Source: Dendrobium chrysotoxum
Lineage: Eukaryota > Streptophyta > Magnoliopsida > Asparagales > Orchidaceae
DNA: 64,000 nucleotides
Assembly (NCBI GenBank): GCA_019925795.1
Contig: CM034311.1
Coordinates: forward strand, 14,576,926-14,640,925
Direction: 5' to 3'
Within the stretch, counting starts at the first letter, position 1, and each line of letters begins with the position of its first letter. Below are positions 1 through 10,653 of this stretch, piece after piece. Under the pieces are notes generated by a model. That model saw nothing but the letters and a program-made list of their open reading frames with translations. It did not search any database and was not told where the DNA came from. Made by a program: the position numbers and the translations under genes.

Positions 1-844
1 CCTAAAAGCTCATTCTCTTTACTTTCTCACAAGTACCTCGTAAGAGAACAAAGAAAAGAAAAGAAGATTGGGTGAGAGCAGGTTACTGTTCAATATGCGA
101 ATAATTAGAGTAAAATGCAATTAAATAAACACATACCTTTCCTCAGGCTTGGTTGTTTGCTCTCCGGGATATTCAAATTTTAGAAACTCTCCCACATTGT
201 TCCTAAAAGATGATTTTTTTTTTATTTTTAAGGAATGTAAGCATCTCATAGTTAGGCATGCCTTTTCAAAATCCAAACATGCCTTTAACCCACCCTTGGT
301 TCCAATTTAGCATTTAAGTCAAACACAAACAAGAGGGGATTTTTGATGCTATTTAATGTTCCCATATTTTAAGAAAACAATCGAAATACTTAACACAATT
401 ACCCACATCAACTCCCATATAAACTCAAAATAGCAAAGAAGAAAACCAGTCTTGAAATGAAAGCCCAATCAGGTCTTCCAATTTTAAACCCAAACATGCT
501 TCCACTTCCACATTTCTTTTAACCCATCTTTGGAACCAAAAGCGAATAAGAGAAAGAACAATCATCCATAAAAGTCTATTTCACTTTGGGGGACCTAAAG
601 AAACCCTCCAACATCAAGCTTCCAAAGTGCAAAGCCATTCATAAAACCATCAATCCACAAAACGATGCATAGAAACTTCCAAATGAAGCAACACATAAAA
701 CCTTCCAATATATAATCCACTACAATCTTTCGACGCAAAATGAATAACAAATTTCTTTAACGTGGGGTATTTTGACTTAAACTTATAAACACAACTTCAT
801 GCCAAAATATGTAATATTGTAAATCCCTTAACCAACGAGGGTAT

Positions 845-1215
845 AGAAAAGTTATATCTAATCCATCTCCAAAATAGTTTGGAGCATAAAACCCATGAAA
901 ATCTGCATCTAACTCATCTCCAAAATAGTTTGGAGTGCAAAACACATCTAAACCTGCACTTAACTCACTTCCCAAAACAGTTTGGAGTGCAAAAATACAT
1001 CAAAATCTGCACTTAACTCATCTCTAAAACAGTTTGGAGTGTAAAAATACATCAAAATATGCACTTAACTCATCTCTATAACAGTTTAGAGTGCAAAACA
1101 CATCAAAACCTGCACTTAACTCACTTCCCAAAATAGTTTGGAGTGCAAAACACATCAAAACCTGCACTTAACTCACTTCCCAAAACACTTTGGAGTGCAA
1201 AAACACATCAAAATC
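845..1215. repeat. Tandem array, about 7 copies of a 52-bp unit with internal inverted repeat
   Basis: The core GTTTGGAG recurs at 877, 928, 980, 1032, 1084 (one change), 1136 and 1188 (one change), a spacing of 51-52 bp. The unit reads roughly CTGCACTTAACTCATCTC, then CAAAATAGTTTGGAGTGC, then AAAACACATCAAAA. Most units contain CTCCAAA..TTTGGAG arms that can form a small hairpin. There is no coding potential. The array lies inside element D. Confidence 0.85.
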
Positions 1216-1216
1216 T

Positions 1217-1545
1217 GCACTTATTTCTCACAAAAAATAGTGAGAAAAACTATACAAAAGCCATGAGAATTTTCTCATAAAAACAAAGAAGGCTTCTCCC
1301 AAATGCTGTAGAAATATTGTATAAAAAATAGTGAGAAAACCTCTCAAAAATTGCACTCGTTTCTCACCAAATCAGTGAGAAAAACTATACAAAAGACATA
1401 GGAATTTTCTCATAAAAGCAAAGAAGACTCCTCCTAATTGTTGTAGAAATTATTGTATAAAAAACAGTGAGAAAATCTCTCAAAAACTGCACTCGTTTCT
1501 CACAAAATCAGTGAGAAAAAAAACTGTGGGAATTTTCACATAGGA
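1217..1545. repeat. Tandem array, about 2.4 copies of a 136-bp unit with TTCTCAC/GTGAGAA hairpins
   Basis: TTCTCAC starts at 1225, 1361 and 1497, exactly 136 bp apart. In each unit it is followed within about 15 bases by GTGAGAA, giving a 7-bp stem. A conserved spacer contains TTTTCTCATAAAA and GTAGAAAT..ATTGTATAAAA. The array directly adjoins the 52-bp array, and the boundary unit fuses the two (the end of one leads straight into TTCTCAC). Both lie in element D. Confidence 0.8.
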
Positions 1546-3357
1546 GCAAGACTCGCCAACATATGTATCAATCTCCATACAATGTTATTTCGAATATACA
1601 TGAAAAGTTTCTCCAAAACTTTTCTAATCTACATGCAAGTTTCCATTCGATGTGAAATATTCATACAACTTTAAAGCTCGATCTCACATATAGAAATTAG
1701 CATGACATGATTAGCGAAGCTTCAACATCGGCACAATGAATAATCAATAACCACATGATTTGATTGAATAAAAATACTATATATATATATATATTCAAAT
1801 GTTCTTAATAATGGCAAGATCTTTGGCGTTGGCAAAGAAAAGAATTCCATCACAGCGCTTTCTTGAGAGCATTTCACCAAACATCTTGTATGCGATGCTA
1901 CAACTTTCTATCACCTACACATGAGGTTCAAAACACATTGCATGATATGAGCTAACAATGAATACAGATTTCATACACCAAGGTTCAAATTATAAACCAT
2001 GTCATCAAGCTCATTCACATTCCATGAGGCTATCCCACTCAATTTTCTAGAGAAAAACCTTTAGACAACACTTTGAGAAAAATTTCCATAAGAGCAGGCT
2101 TACTACAAAAGGCCCCAATGCAAGCAAACGTTTATGATTTCCTTTTAGGATATTTCATTGAACACTTGATGTGTTATGCTTGCAAGCTCGCACGAAGCAA
2201 ACCATCATGGGAACATGATTTACACACCTAATTAATTAAAGCCATTTAAGCAATTTATAGAAGGACCTCCATAATCCACAAAATCGTGTAGCTCACTCTC
2301 ACGAATGAAATACTTGTAAGATGGGAAGTGCTCATTCAAACAAAATCTATAGGAAATTTATCATAGAAGCAAAGCAATGAAGAAATCATGGGGAGACAGT
2401 GCTTATTTTTCTCTTGCTCTATTCATCCAAAATGCCGTCATGGAATAAAACTCCAGCAAAAAGAAAGGTTTCGATGCAAAGCATGTGTATGAAAAGTGGA
2501 CAAATCTCCATGGAACAATTCAGTATTCCATTGTCTTAGCACAAATAATTATAAAGTCATGATTTCAGTCATTCTAGCAAGAATAGTGGGAAGAATATAA
2601 CCTCTACCCAAACAATGCAAATCAGTCTTCCCTTTCATTTTGGCCATCAGAACTCTCATGGATAAAGAAAGGAGGAAACAATGAAATAAATAATAATAAT
2701 AAAAAGGTAAGGAGAAGGAGAAAGGGAGGAAGATAAGGAAGAAGAGGAGAGGGATATACCTGCAGTGAAGCCAACGGCTAGGGAGGGCGTCGGGCTCGGC
2801 CTTGGTTTGTGAAATTGAGAGGTGTGAGAGGGACGGAGCTCACAAACTCCTGGGGTGTAGGTGTCTTCGAACAGAGAGAGCCGAGAGCCCCACGAAGCTG
2901 GACGAACCCAAGAGAAAATGAAAGAGGGAGATCTCGCCCATGGGCTCGATCCGGCTTGGTTTTGAGAATAAGGAGGCTGAGGCTCTCTAGGTGTTCCAAT
3001 TCCTGTCTTTAATTCTTGCCGAAAATGAATAGTCAATCCCCCATCATCGTCGAAACTCTATTTTTTTTTGAAATCTTTCCATGCATCATCCTCGTTGAAC
3101 CACGAAAATCTTCTACACAGCTACCGATGCCAATTCTGGACCTATGAAATTATTTGAATTAAAACCATGGTTAATTGGGGTCTTATTTGAATAAAATAAA
3201 AAAGGCTCAAATCTAGGCTGAAACTAGGCTCAATTTGACACGGTCGAGACTACTTTGACTTAATTCGAGCTGATTCGAGCTCGAATTAGACTTGGTGGGG
3301 TTTGATTAAATTAATTAAAGGCACTCGAGGGCGCTCAAACAAAAATTGTGGTCAACA

Positions 3358-3690
3358 GATACAAAGGCAGATGAAGTAGTATTTTTAGGATATTCCTCAG
3401 TAGGAAATACATATAGGATATTTAATAAGAAAATCTGAGTCTGCCCATGTTATATTTGATGAATCTGATAGAATTTTTTATGTTAGAAGAGTTGAAGATT
3501 AAGAACAAGATATCACTTTTAAAATTGAGAATATTATATTATATGCTAGAGAAGAAGGTCATGATCTATTTCCTAGAGAGGAGAGGTATGAATCTAGTCA
3601 CCATTGAAATTATCATAGGAGACCCATCTATAGGGGTTAGGTGTCATACCCTAGAATCTAATTTAGAAGAATTCTTTCTTTTTTATCTTT
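3358..3690 (+). pseudogene. Copia integrase C-terminal fragment (pol remnant)
   Basis: Translation from about 3362 gives KADEVVFLGYSSVGNTYRIF, the conserved end of Ty1/copia integrase. HVIFDES follows about 20 codons later after a stop and frameshift. The rest, to about 3690, reads as the variable linker between integrase and reverse transcriptase, with more stops. Upstream pol sequence is missing because element D is inserted at 3357/3358. The next recognisable sequence downstream is a LINE, so this is an isolated fragment. Confidence 0.7.
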
Positions 3691-3699
3691 AATAATAAC

Positions 3700-5740
3700 A
3701 ATAATCACTAGAGCTATCTAATTTCTTTTATCAATATTATAAATATTGGTAAAAATGAATTTATTAATGAAAATATTAGTAAAAATATTATATTCTCTTT
3801 GGCAAATATGTTAAGAGGAGGAAGAAGTAATCCATTGCTCGTATCATGGGATTTAAATCAGTTAAAGAGTTTAATTATCTTGGGGTAAAAGTTGCTTTGA
3901 GGAGGCTTGTGGGGCCTGATTTCCAATTCATCATTGATAAAGCTTTGAGGAAGCTGAATGTTTAGGGAAGCAAGTTTAGTTCCTTAGCAGGAAAGTTTAT
4001 TCTTATTAAATTAGTAATGCTTTCATTGCCTACCTTTCATTGTACACACTCTCTTGTTCCTAAACGAGTGCTTAATGAACTTGATAAGATGTGTAGGAGT
4101 TTTATATGGAATAAAATGGATGGGAAGTTTGGTCTTCATTATGTTAACTGGAATACTTTATGCAAACCAGTTAGATGGGGTGGCCGTGGGTTACATTCAT
4201 GTGCAAGTAAAGTTGATCCTTTGAGGGCAAAGTGGCTTCAAAATTAACTCGGGAGAAAGAGCCTTTGCTATATAAAACTCTAGGACCAAAATATGGTTTT
4301 TGGTGTGGTGAAGGAGGATAAAAAAGGGAAGTTCAGCTTTATGGAAAATTATTGCTAATGGTTGGAATTTTTTGAATCCAATTGTGAGATGGAAGATTGT
4401 GGATGGAGGCTCTATTGATGTTTACAATGATGTTTGGATTTTGGATAAAAGTATTAATAAGTAGCAACCATTTGCTGCAACTCCTGGAAGTAGTAGTATG
4501 ACTGTTGACAAGTTTATTGTTGGTGGCAGTTGGAATGTAAGTGAACTCAAGAATTTCTTTGGGTAGGACCTAGTGAACTTGATATGTCAAATTAAAATTC
4601 AGACGAAACAGTGTGGAGATTATATGGAACTTATTCATCAAAAATATGGGAAATCTATTTCGGTGTTGGCTATTGAGGCTTCGGTACAGGAACAATCCAG
4701 CTGCCTCTATTGGAAATGGATCAAGAACGCTAAGCTTAGGCCTCGGGTAGAGGCGTTCTCATGGCGTTTGTTCAACAATGCTTTTCGTACATTTCAATTC
4801 CTGTCATATAGGAAATTGCAAGAGGTTTATGCTTGTCCGAGGGGGTGCAATGCTATTGAAGATCAAGAACATGTGGCAACCAAGTATGTGAAGCTGATTG
4901 AATTACTACATTATTTCAATAGATGGTGCTTTGGTTTCCCTACCTTTGAATCATTTGATGATTGCTGTAATTGGATGAAAATTTTTAGTAACGATAATGG
5001 GCTTCTAGTTAATCTTTATTGTACTTCAGTTTACCTTTCATGGAAAGCAAGGAATACGTATTTACATGAAGGTATTGATGAAAGTTTGATGTTCATTGCG
5101 GATAATTCAGTGAGCTATGCTTCTGTTTCTTTCATGTTTTGTAAACTAAGCTTGGGTCACTGGGGTGCTAATCATTTGGGTAGACTGTTGAATCATTGGC
5201 ACCCTCCTCCTCCCGATTGGATCAAGATAAATGTGGATGCTTCTTTATTGCCATCGTATAAAGTTGGAATTGGAGGTGTATTCCGAGACACTAAAGGAAG
5301 ATTTCCCCTTGCTTTTGGTCAGACTTGTATTCATTGGGATGTTTCACAATTAGAACTCTTGGCTATTCATTCTCTAAGAAATGTTACTAAAGATTGGATG
5401 ATGAATTATAAGGGGATTATCGTTGAAGGGGATAATTATAACATTATAAAATTTCTTCAAGATTCAGTGAGAAAGGACAGACATTGGATGGAGGATCTTG
5501 CATTTTAAAGGAGTTCAATCATGTGATTTTCAATTGGGTAGATAGGAATTGTAATAAGTTAACGAATTTGTGTGCTAACTTTGCTCTTTTTAGTAATTTT
5601 CTTTGGGATGATATTTCTTTGAATAAGGTTCCTCTTTCTTTTATTAGTTTGTTAAAGGAGGAATCTGATAATAATAGTTTATAGGTTGTAATAGTTTTTT
5701 TTTTAATTTAATACAATTTATTTACATCTTAAAAAAAATG
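3700..5740 (+). pseudogene. 5'-truncated L1-type LINE: RT thumb, zf-RVT and RNase H remnants
   Basis: From about 3850 the frame reads ARIMGFKSVKEFNYLGVKVA, the region after the RT catalytic domain of plant L1 elements. LAGKFILIKLVMLSLPTFH, CRSFIWNK and HYVNWNTLCKPVRWGGRGL follow; a stop interrupts the frame at 3964. The ORF at 4573-5508 (311 aa) carries a zinc-binding RT-associated domain (ACPRGCNAIEDQEHV) and an RNase H domain. RNase H motifs are NVDASLLPSYKVGIGGVF, QLELLAI and VEGDNYNII, covering three acidic positions. A frameshift near 5490 moves the domain end into the ORF at 5484-5684, where the usual AD.LA motif has become TNLCANFA. The 3' end is a short A-run at about 5731-5739. A possible target duplication (ATGAAAATAT near 3766 and after the A-run) is weak. 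Confidence 0.85.
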
Positions 5741-5906
5741 AAAATATCAATATATATATGTATTTATGCTCCAAAAATTATATATAATACCCATGAGTCA
5801 TACAAATACAACACCCCTCTCTTCACTCCAAAGTATAAAGAATATCTAAAATAAAAAAACAAATAATTAAAAAACCTGAGGAATCTTATACCAAATCAGT
5901 CTCACA

Positions 5907-6628
5907 TAGGGGTGCAACCGAGTCAGACCGGCTCACGAGCCGGCTCGAGCTCTACTCAACAACATGATCGACGAGCCGAGCTTATCGAGCTCGCGAGCTA
6001 AGCTCGAACATAATTTTGTGCACAATAGATTATCAAACTTGAGCTTGAACAGTCGATTGACCGACTCAAGAGCTCATTGAACAGCTCGCTTCGCCAGTGG
6101 GAAAAATGAAATTGCGACGGGAATATGAAATCAGGTGTGGGAAATTGCTCAACTTGCGAGCTTGGCGATGTGGAAGTTGGCGTGAGTCGAGACTTGGGAA
6201 ACTATCGATGGACATAGACGCTGGCAACAGAAGCGAATGCGGACGCTGGAGACAAAAGTGGCACTAGCGGCAATGAGTGAAGCTAGCAGCGATGAGGGAA
6301 GCTAGCGATGAATGCGGTGCTGGCACTAGACGTAAACATTGGCGACAGACGCGGCATTGGCGACAGACGCGAATGCAAGTGGTGATGAGGGAAGCTGGCG
6401 ATGACGCGGAACTGGCGATGAACGGTCGAATGCGGGCGTGGCTGATAGACGGAGCTCAAACTTCCGCTTGAGAGATTAACGAGCTTTTTTTTCTCTGTTG
6501 AGTTGAGCTCGAGCTTGACTTTTGAGCTTGACTCGAGTTCGAGCTTGAGCTTGAGCTCGACTTTTGACATATGAGCTCAGCTCGAACAACCCCTGACTTG
6601 AGCTCGACTTAACTCATTTGCACCCCTA
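5907..6628. mobile_element. Non-autonomous hAT-type element, 722 bp
   Basis: The termini are TAGGGGTGCAA (5907) and TTGCACCCCTA (ending 6628), an 11-bp perfect terminal inverted repeat. Subterminal GAGCTCGAG-rich inverted sequence continues inward on both sides. Flanking octamers GTCTCACA (5899-5906) and GTGTCACA (6629-6636) match at 7 of 8 positions, as expected for the 8-bp target duplication of hAT transposons. The interior has no transposase. It holds a GC-rich stretch (6250-6440) with short imperfect repeats such as GGCGACAGACGCG, which create chance ORFs on both strands. Confidence 0.85.
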
Positions 6629-6636
6629 GTGTCACA

Positions 6637-7289
6637 ATCATGATCCTCCTTCCTTATGTGAAATTATTTAAACCACATATGATGAGCGAAAAATCCTAGT
6701 AAGTCACTAAATCCTATAACTGAACTCAAAGTACGGTAAAGAAATAATATGTGTGTCATCAATCAATTCATATTATTAGCAATCAATAAGATCATGAATT
6801 TATGCAGATATAATAAACCATAAGCAATAGGAGTACAATCTATAAAGTCATGAAACAATATAATATAGAGGCCAATAAAATAATACACTATATAAATAGT
6901 GAAATCTATGAACCAGTAAACTAATAAACTAATATGGATGTCAAATTGATAAAGCAATTGCCATAACATTACTATTAAATCAATAAAAAAATTATATTAA
7001 TCAGTAGAACTAAAATATCTATGAAGATTGTCAGAATCATACCAATACAATTAAATCATATAAGAGTATACACATGATATTCAACTATTCTATATCAATA
7101 TCAATCAATATCTTTTATCATATGCTCAATCATAAAAAATCACATGCTCAGTAATAATAAATCAATATAATAATATGCATTATAGTAATCACATTAAATA
7201 AGTAAGCAATTCTAGCTTGCATGGTGTTTTTCCAGTAGTTAGTAAGTTTGTAACCATTGGCTTAGTAAAAAGAGTCCCCACTCTTGCTT
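6637..7289. other. Unassigned AT-rich spacer
   Basis: AT-rich sequence with many short repeats of CAATCAATA and ATCATA type. A 68-codon minus-strand ORF at 6763-6969 is low-complexity and has no motif. I see no gene, RNA or element boundary here. Confidence 0.5.
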
Positions 7290-7875
7290 ATTGGCACTAG
7301 GTTTCAGGTTGACTTTAAGGAATCCCATACGTCTACCATCAAAAAAGTCCTAAAATATCTCATAAGCACTCAGAACATATATATCTTGTATCCTAGGGAT
7401 AGCTTTACATTTGCATTAGTTGGATACTCAGACTCATAATTTTACTTGATGTAAGGTAAACAGAAAGAGCACCTCAGAAACTTGCCAATTCATAGGATAA
7501 TCTTTAGTTTCTGGGTTTAGTAGAAAATAAAATTCAGTAGCCATTTCCACTATAGAAGTTGAGTATATAGCTATAGGAAGTTGTGTTGCCCAAGTCCTTT
7601 AACAACCTCTTGATTTTAGATTAATAGTAGAAACCATTCTCGTCTTGTTTGATAACACAGGTGAAATTTTCATCATAAAAAATCCTATTTAGCACTTTCA
7701 TACTAAACACATTGAGGCGAGAAACCACATTATTAGGGACCACATGGCCAAAAGAGATGTAAGTATACAATATGTGGACATAGAAAATCAATGAGTAGGC
7801 ATTTTTACCAAACCCCTACCTTAAGAAAGGTTTAATACACTAAGAACTAGATTAAAAATAATTGATATCAGGGCT
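7290..7875 (+). pseudogene. Copia 0 RT tail and RNase H remnant (Sirevirus-like)
   Basis: Degenerate frames read FKESHTSTIKKVLKYL, then GYSDS, KVNRKSTSET, SLVSGFSRKQNSVAISTIEV, EYIAIGSCVAQVL and KHIEARNHIIRDHMAKRDVS. These are in the order of Ty1/copia RNase H and its C-terminal QYVDIENQ..GIFTKPL tail. Stops and frameshifts are frequent. The same region is preserved in copia 2 (45300-45885), which supports the call. Upstream pol is missing or too decayed to read. Confidence 0.8.
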
Positions 7876-10071
7876 TTGGAAATTGGGGTAGTTGCATGGT
7901 TGTTGTTGTGTCTTTATTTTTGTTTTGGTTTATGTGTTTTAGTGCTTTATGTTCTAGCTTATACATTTATGTTTCATTTTGGTATTTAAACATTTAATTT
8001 TAGTCATTAGGTTTATATGGTTTCATATTTATTTGTATGTATGTTTGTTTTATGTTTTGCTTTGTGTTATATATCTTTTTATGTATTCTCTATTTTCACT
8101 ATTTTTTTTATTTTTGTGTCAAGAAATGTGTTGTGTACTTATCCTTGTGGAACTGTCCCTAATAATCACACAAAATCCTAAAATTTTCTTACATCAAACT
8201 ATATGATACACACATTGTACTGTATGATACACATAACATACTATACGAGGCACACATTATACTATATGATACATATAGGATAAGATTGTTGAAAACTAAT
8301 GATTAAAGTAATTGTTTGCTATGATTAATTATTACTAGATGAATAACTCATCATAATACATGATCGATCTTATCAAACAATCATTTTTTGACTCCTCGAG
8401 ATAAATGAAAATACATAGATCATATTGAATGATCCCCATTATTATGATTTGATTTTTGACTATAGGTTCCCGATGAGTTATTTTGAATAGATTTGATTGG
8501 ACACTATACTCCCCTGATCATACTGTATGAATTATCTAAGGGTATATAAGGAGGGTTAGTTTCCCATTCTTGCACACACTCTCAATAACTCCCTTACTCT
8601 TCCTAGCTTGCTCCTTTCTCTTCTTACACCTATGGCTCACAAGCATGGTAGACTACTTAAGGACATAGACTTGATGACCATTTCTAGTGTGAAGAAGATC
8701 AGGCATCCTATGAATGCTACATGGGTGCCTCCATCACAAATTTAAAAGTGGTAGACCAAGACCTCTTATCCTACCAGATATTAGATCTATTCATATTCAC
8801 ATCACTTCAATTCCTTATCTACCTGGCCTCTCCTTTTCACACCAAGTTACTATTAGAATTTTTGTAAATCTTAGGATCACCTCCCACCACACTACCATGT
8901 AGTCCCTTGTTGTTGATGCCAGTAATCATCATTGATACTAACTTGCATGAGCACCTTCACCTTTCTAACAAAGATGAAACACCTTATTATATTGCCCAAG
9001 CTTTAGATTATAATTAGAATATGATAAAAATGACCATTATGAACTCTCCCCTACATAAATATCATCGTCTAGTTAGGACTATAGTTTGAATGCATATGTT
9101 ACATGTCCTTTAGCACAATGTGATCCCCAAGGCTTGCGACTACATAAACATCACTCCACTACTCCTGATCATTATATATTTTTGTATGCCTGACACATAG
9201 TTTAATGTCGTGAATGTGATTATCAGGTATATATAGATTTTAACCTCCATTAGAAACCTTAAGGCCCACTAAAAATAAAACTTATCCCTAGGACACATCA
9301 TTATATATGTCCTAAAAATAAAATACAACCTAACCTATCTTATACCATCAGACCACCAGCCTACCTTCTTCACCAATAACTCCTTCCACATTATCTATAG
9401 TGACTACAATATAATAACACCTATAGAGGACATTCCTAACACCGATGAGGAAGCAAAGGCAGGGGGAGCACCAACCCACGCAACAATAGCCCCTGCAGTC
9501 TAGCCACCTCCTCCTAACTCATGGATTGAACACTTTGATTGACTTGAGCTAAGATTAGGAACCAACATTCAAGAATTTGTGCCACACTAAAAGTAGCTAA
9601 TATAGTAGCATGAGGTAGACATGCTTGGTTTCAGGAATAATTTTTCTCACTTCACCTTTAATTCCACCTACCACTACCACCTTATTAAGGGACCTTTGAG
9701 GAGTAATATCTATTTCTGTGTTATTTCTTTGTGTTACTCTCTCTTATTTTTAGTCTATCTATTGCATTGTACTCTTATTGATTTATTCTAATTTGTTGTA
9801 ATCTTTTATTTTCAGCCTCTCTCTTTTTGTGATGTAAAAAAGGGAGAGTGGAGTCGCATTGGTTATATTATTTGATTTTTTATTAGCTAAGTGTTTATAT
9901 TATTATTTTTATATATTGTTCAAAAATATAAATTTAAAAAAAATCAAAAGTCAAAATTTAGATGGTTTTCTTGCTATTTTTAAAGAAGCCATATAGTGAG
10001 GGGGAGAACTAAGCACAAGATTAACAATCAACTTGCAAATTAAATTTCTAACATAAATTATTTTTCCTCAT
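7876..10071 (+). mobile_element. Copia 0 post-pol region, with decayed extra-ORF traces and polypurine motifs
   Basis: Between RNase H and the 3' polypurine tract lie 2.2 kb. Copia 2 has about 1.5 kb of non-coding sequence in the same place. Sequence at 9820-9885 (GATGTAAAAAAGGGAGAGTG and following) matches copia 2 at 47180-47240, the repeated polypurine motif typical of Sireviruses. At 8543-8550 there is a good TATA box (TATATAAG). It is followed by an ATG at 8632 opening a 37-codon frame (MAHKHGRLLKDIDLM...) and an overlapping frame at 8714-8902. At 9440-9620 a degenerate frame reads SWIEHFD..ELRLGTNIQEF. These may be remains of the extra ORF that Sireviruses often carry after pol, but I cannot confirm a family. 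Near 8190-8290, TACTATATGATACACA-like units repeat. Confidence 0.5.
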
Positions 10072-10085
10072 AAAAAAAGGGGAGA
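10072..10085 (+). other. Polypurine tract of copia 0
   Basis: AAAAAAAGGGGAGAT immediately precedes the start of an LTR. It is equivalent to AAAAGGGAGAGAT at 47364-47376 of copia 2. Confidence 0.7.
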
Positions 10086-10653
10086 TTAATGAAATCCAAG
10101 ATCTATACTTAGTATTTTGATGAATACAAATATTATTGGTGTGTTCATTTATTAGTCTCTACTTTATATATATTGCATGGTTCTTTGTGTGCTGCTAACC
10201 ATTTAGCTACAACGTACACTGAGCCATATTAAATTAATAGGGTCAAGATAATGTGGCATTATGGTCTAGTTAATTTGTAATAAAAGGTTCTATACTTTTT
10301 CTTTTCTTAAGTCATTCATGAAATTAGGTGTATGTTGACACGACAATTGAACACATACTCACAAGGGGGATGAAAATTGAATACTTGAATTCTCTAATAA
10401 AATCATACTGTATGAACCTAATCATAATGTATGTTCTAGTAATATAAAAATTAATTAAAGTATTTAATTAAATAAATTAATGTAAATTAAGTTATAACTA
10501 ATTATATTATATGACCTTTAAATATACAGGATGATTAAGTATTTTGATAGACACTGATGTCAAATCTATATTATCAAAATTATGAAAGTTTGAATTTTTA
10601 AATTTGAACTGATCATAGCATATGAAGAATTTTATATTATATAATCATTAATG
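10086..10653 (+). mobile_element. Copia 0 3' LTR, 5' portion only (interrupted by copia 1)
   Basis: The sequence after the polypurine tract (ATGAAATCCAAGATCT.., then TATTTTGATGAATACAAATA) aligns with the LTR starts of copia 1 (10654) and copia 2 (31303, 47377), which share ATTTTGATGA..A.AAAT. It contains CATACTGTATGA, a variant of the palindromes in the related LTRs. The LTR is broken at 10653, where copia 1 begins. The rest of this LTR would lie beyond copia 1's missing 3' end. Confidence 0.65.

Larger units (their letters stand above)
1..3357 (-). mobile_element. Long LTR-like non-coding element D, 5' end at 3357 on the minus strand, continuing off the window
   Basis: Read on the minus strand, the element starts at 3357 with TGTTGACC, A-rich bases, then TTTTTGTTTGAGC. 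That closely resembles the first 25 bases of element B at 35162. The junction at 3357/3358 interrupts a copia integrase reading frame, which supports an insertion boundary. GC-rich, CT-rich sequence at about 2780-2960 resembles the transcription-start and leader region seen in elements A and B. No retroviral domain is readable. ORFs at 2656-3036 on both strands have no recognisable motif. The left end lies outside the window, so length and target duplication cannot be tested. Assignment to the same broad class as A, B and C is inference from the terminus and layout. Confidence 0.5.

Noticed and set aside
845..1215. Regularly spaced repeats resembling a CRISPR array
   Set aside because: Units are contiguous 52-bp tandem copies with conserved 'spacers', in a plant genome.
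2656..3036. 126-codon minus-strand ORF and overlapping frames on both strands
   Set aside because: GC-richer leader-like part of element D; no motif, Ser/Pro-rich, frames on both strands.
6283..6570. Lys/Glu/Leu-rich minus-strand ORF
   Set aside because: Translation of GAGCTCGAG-type repeats in the hAT element.
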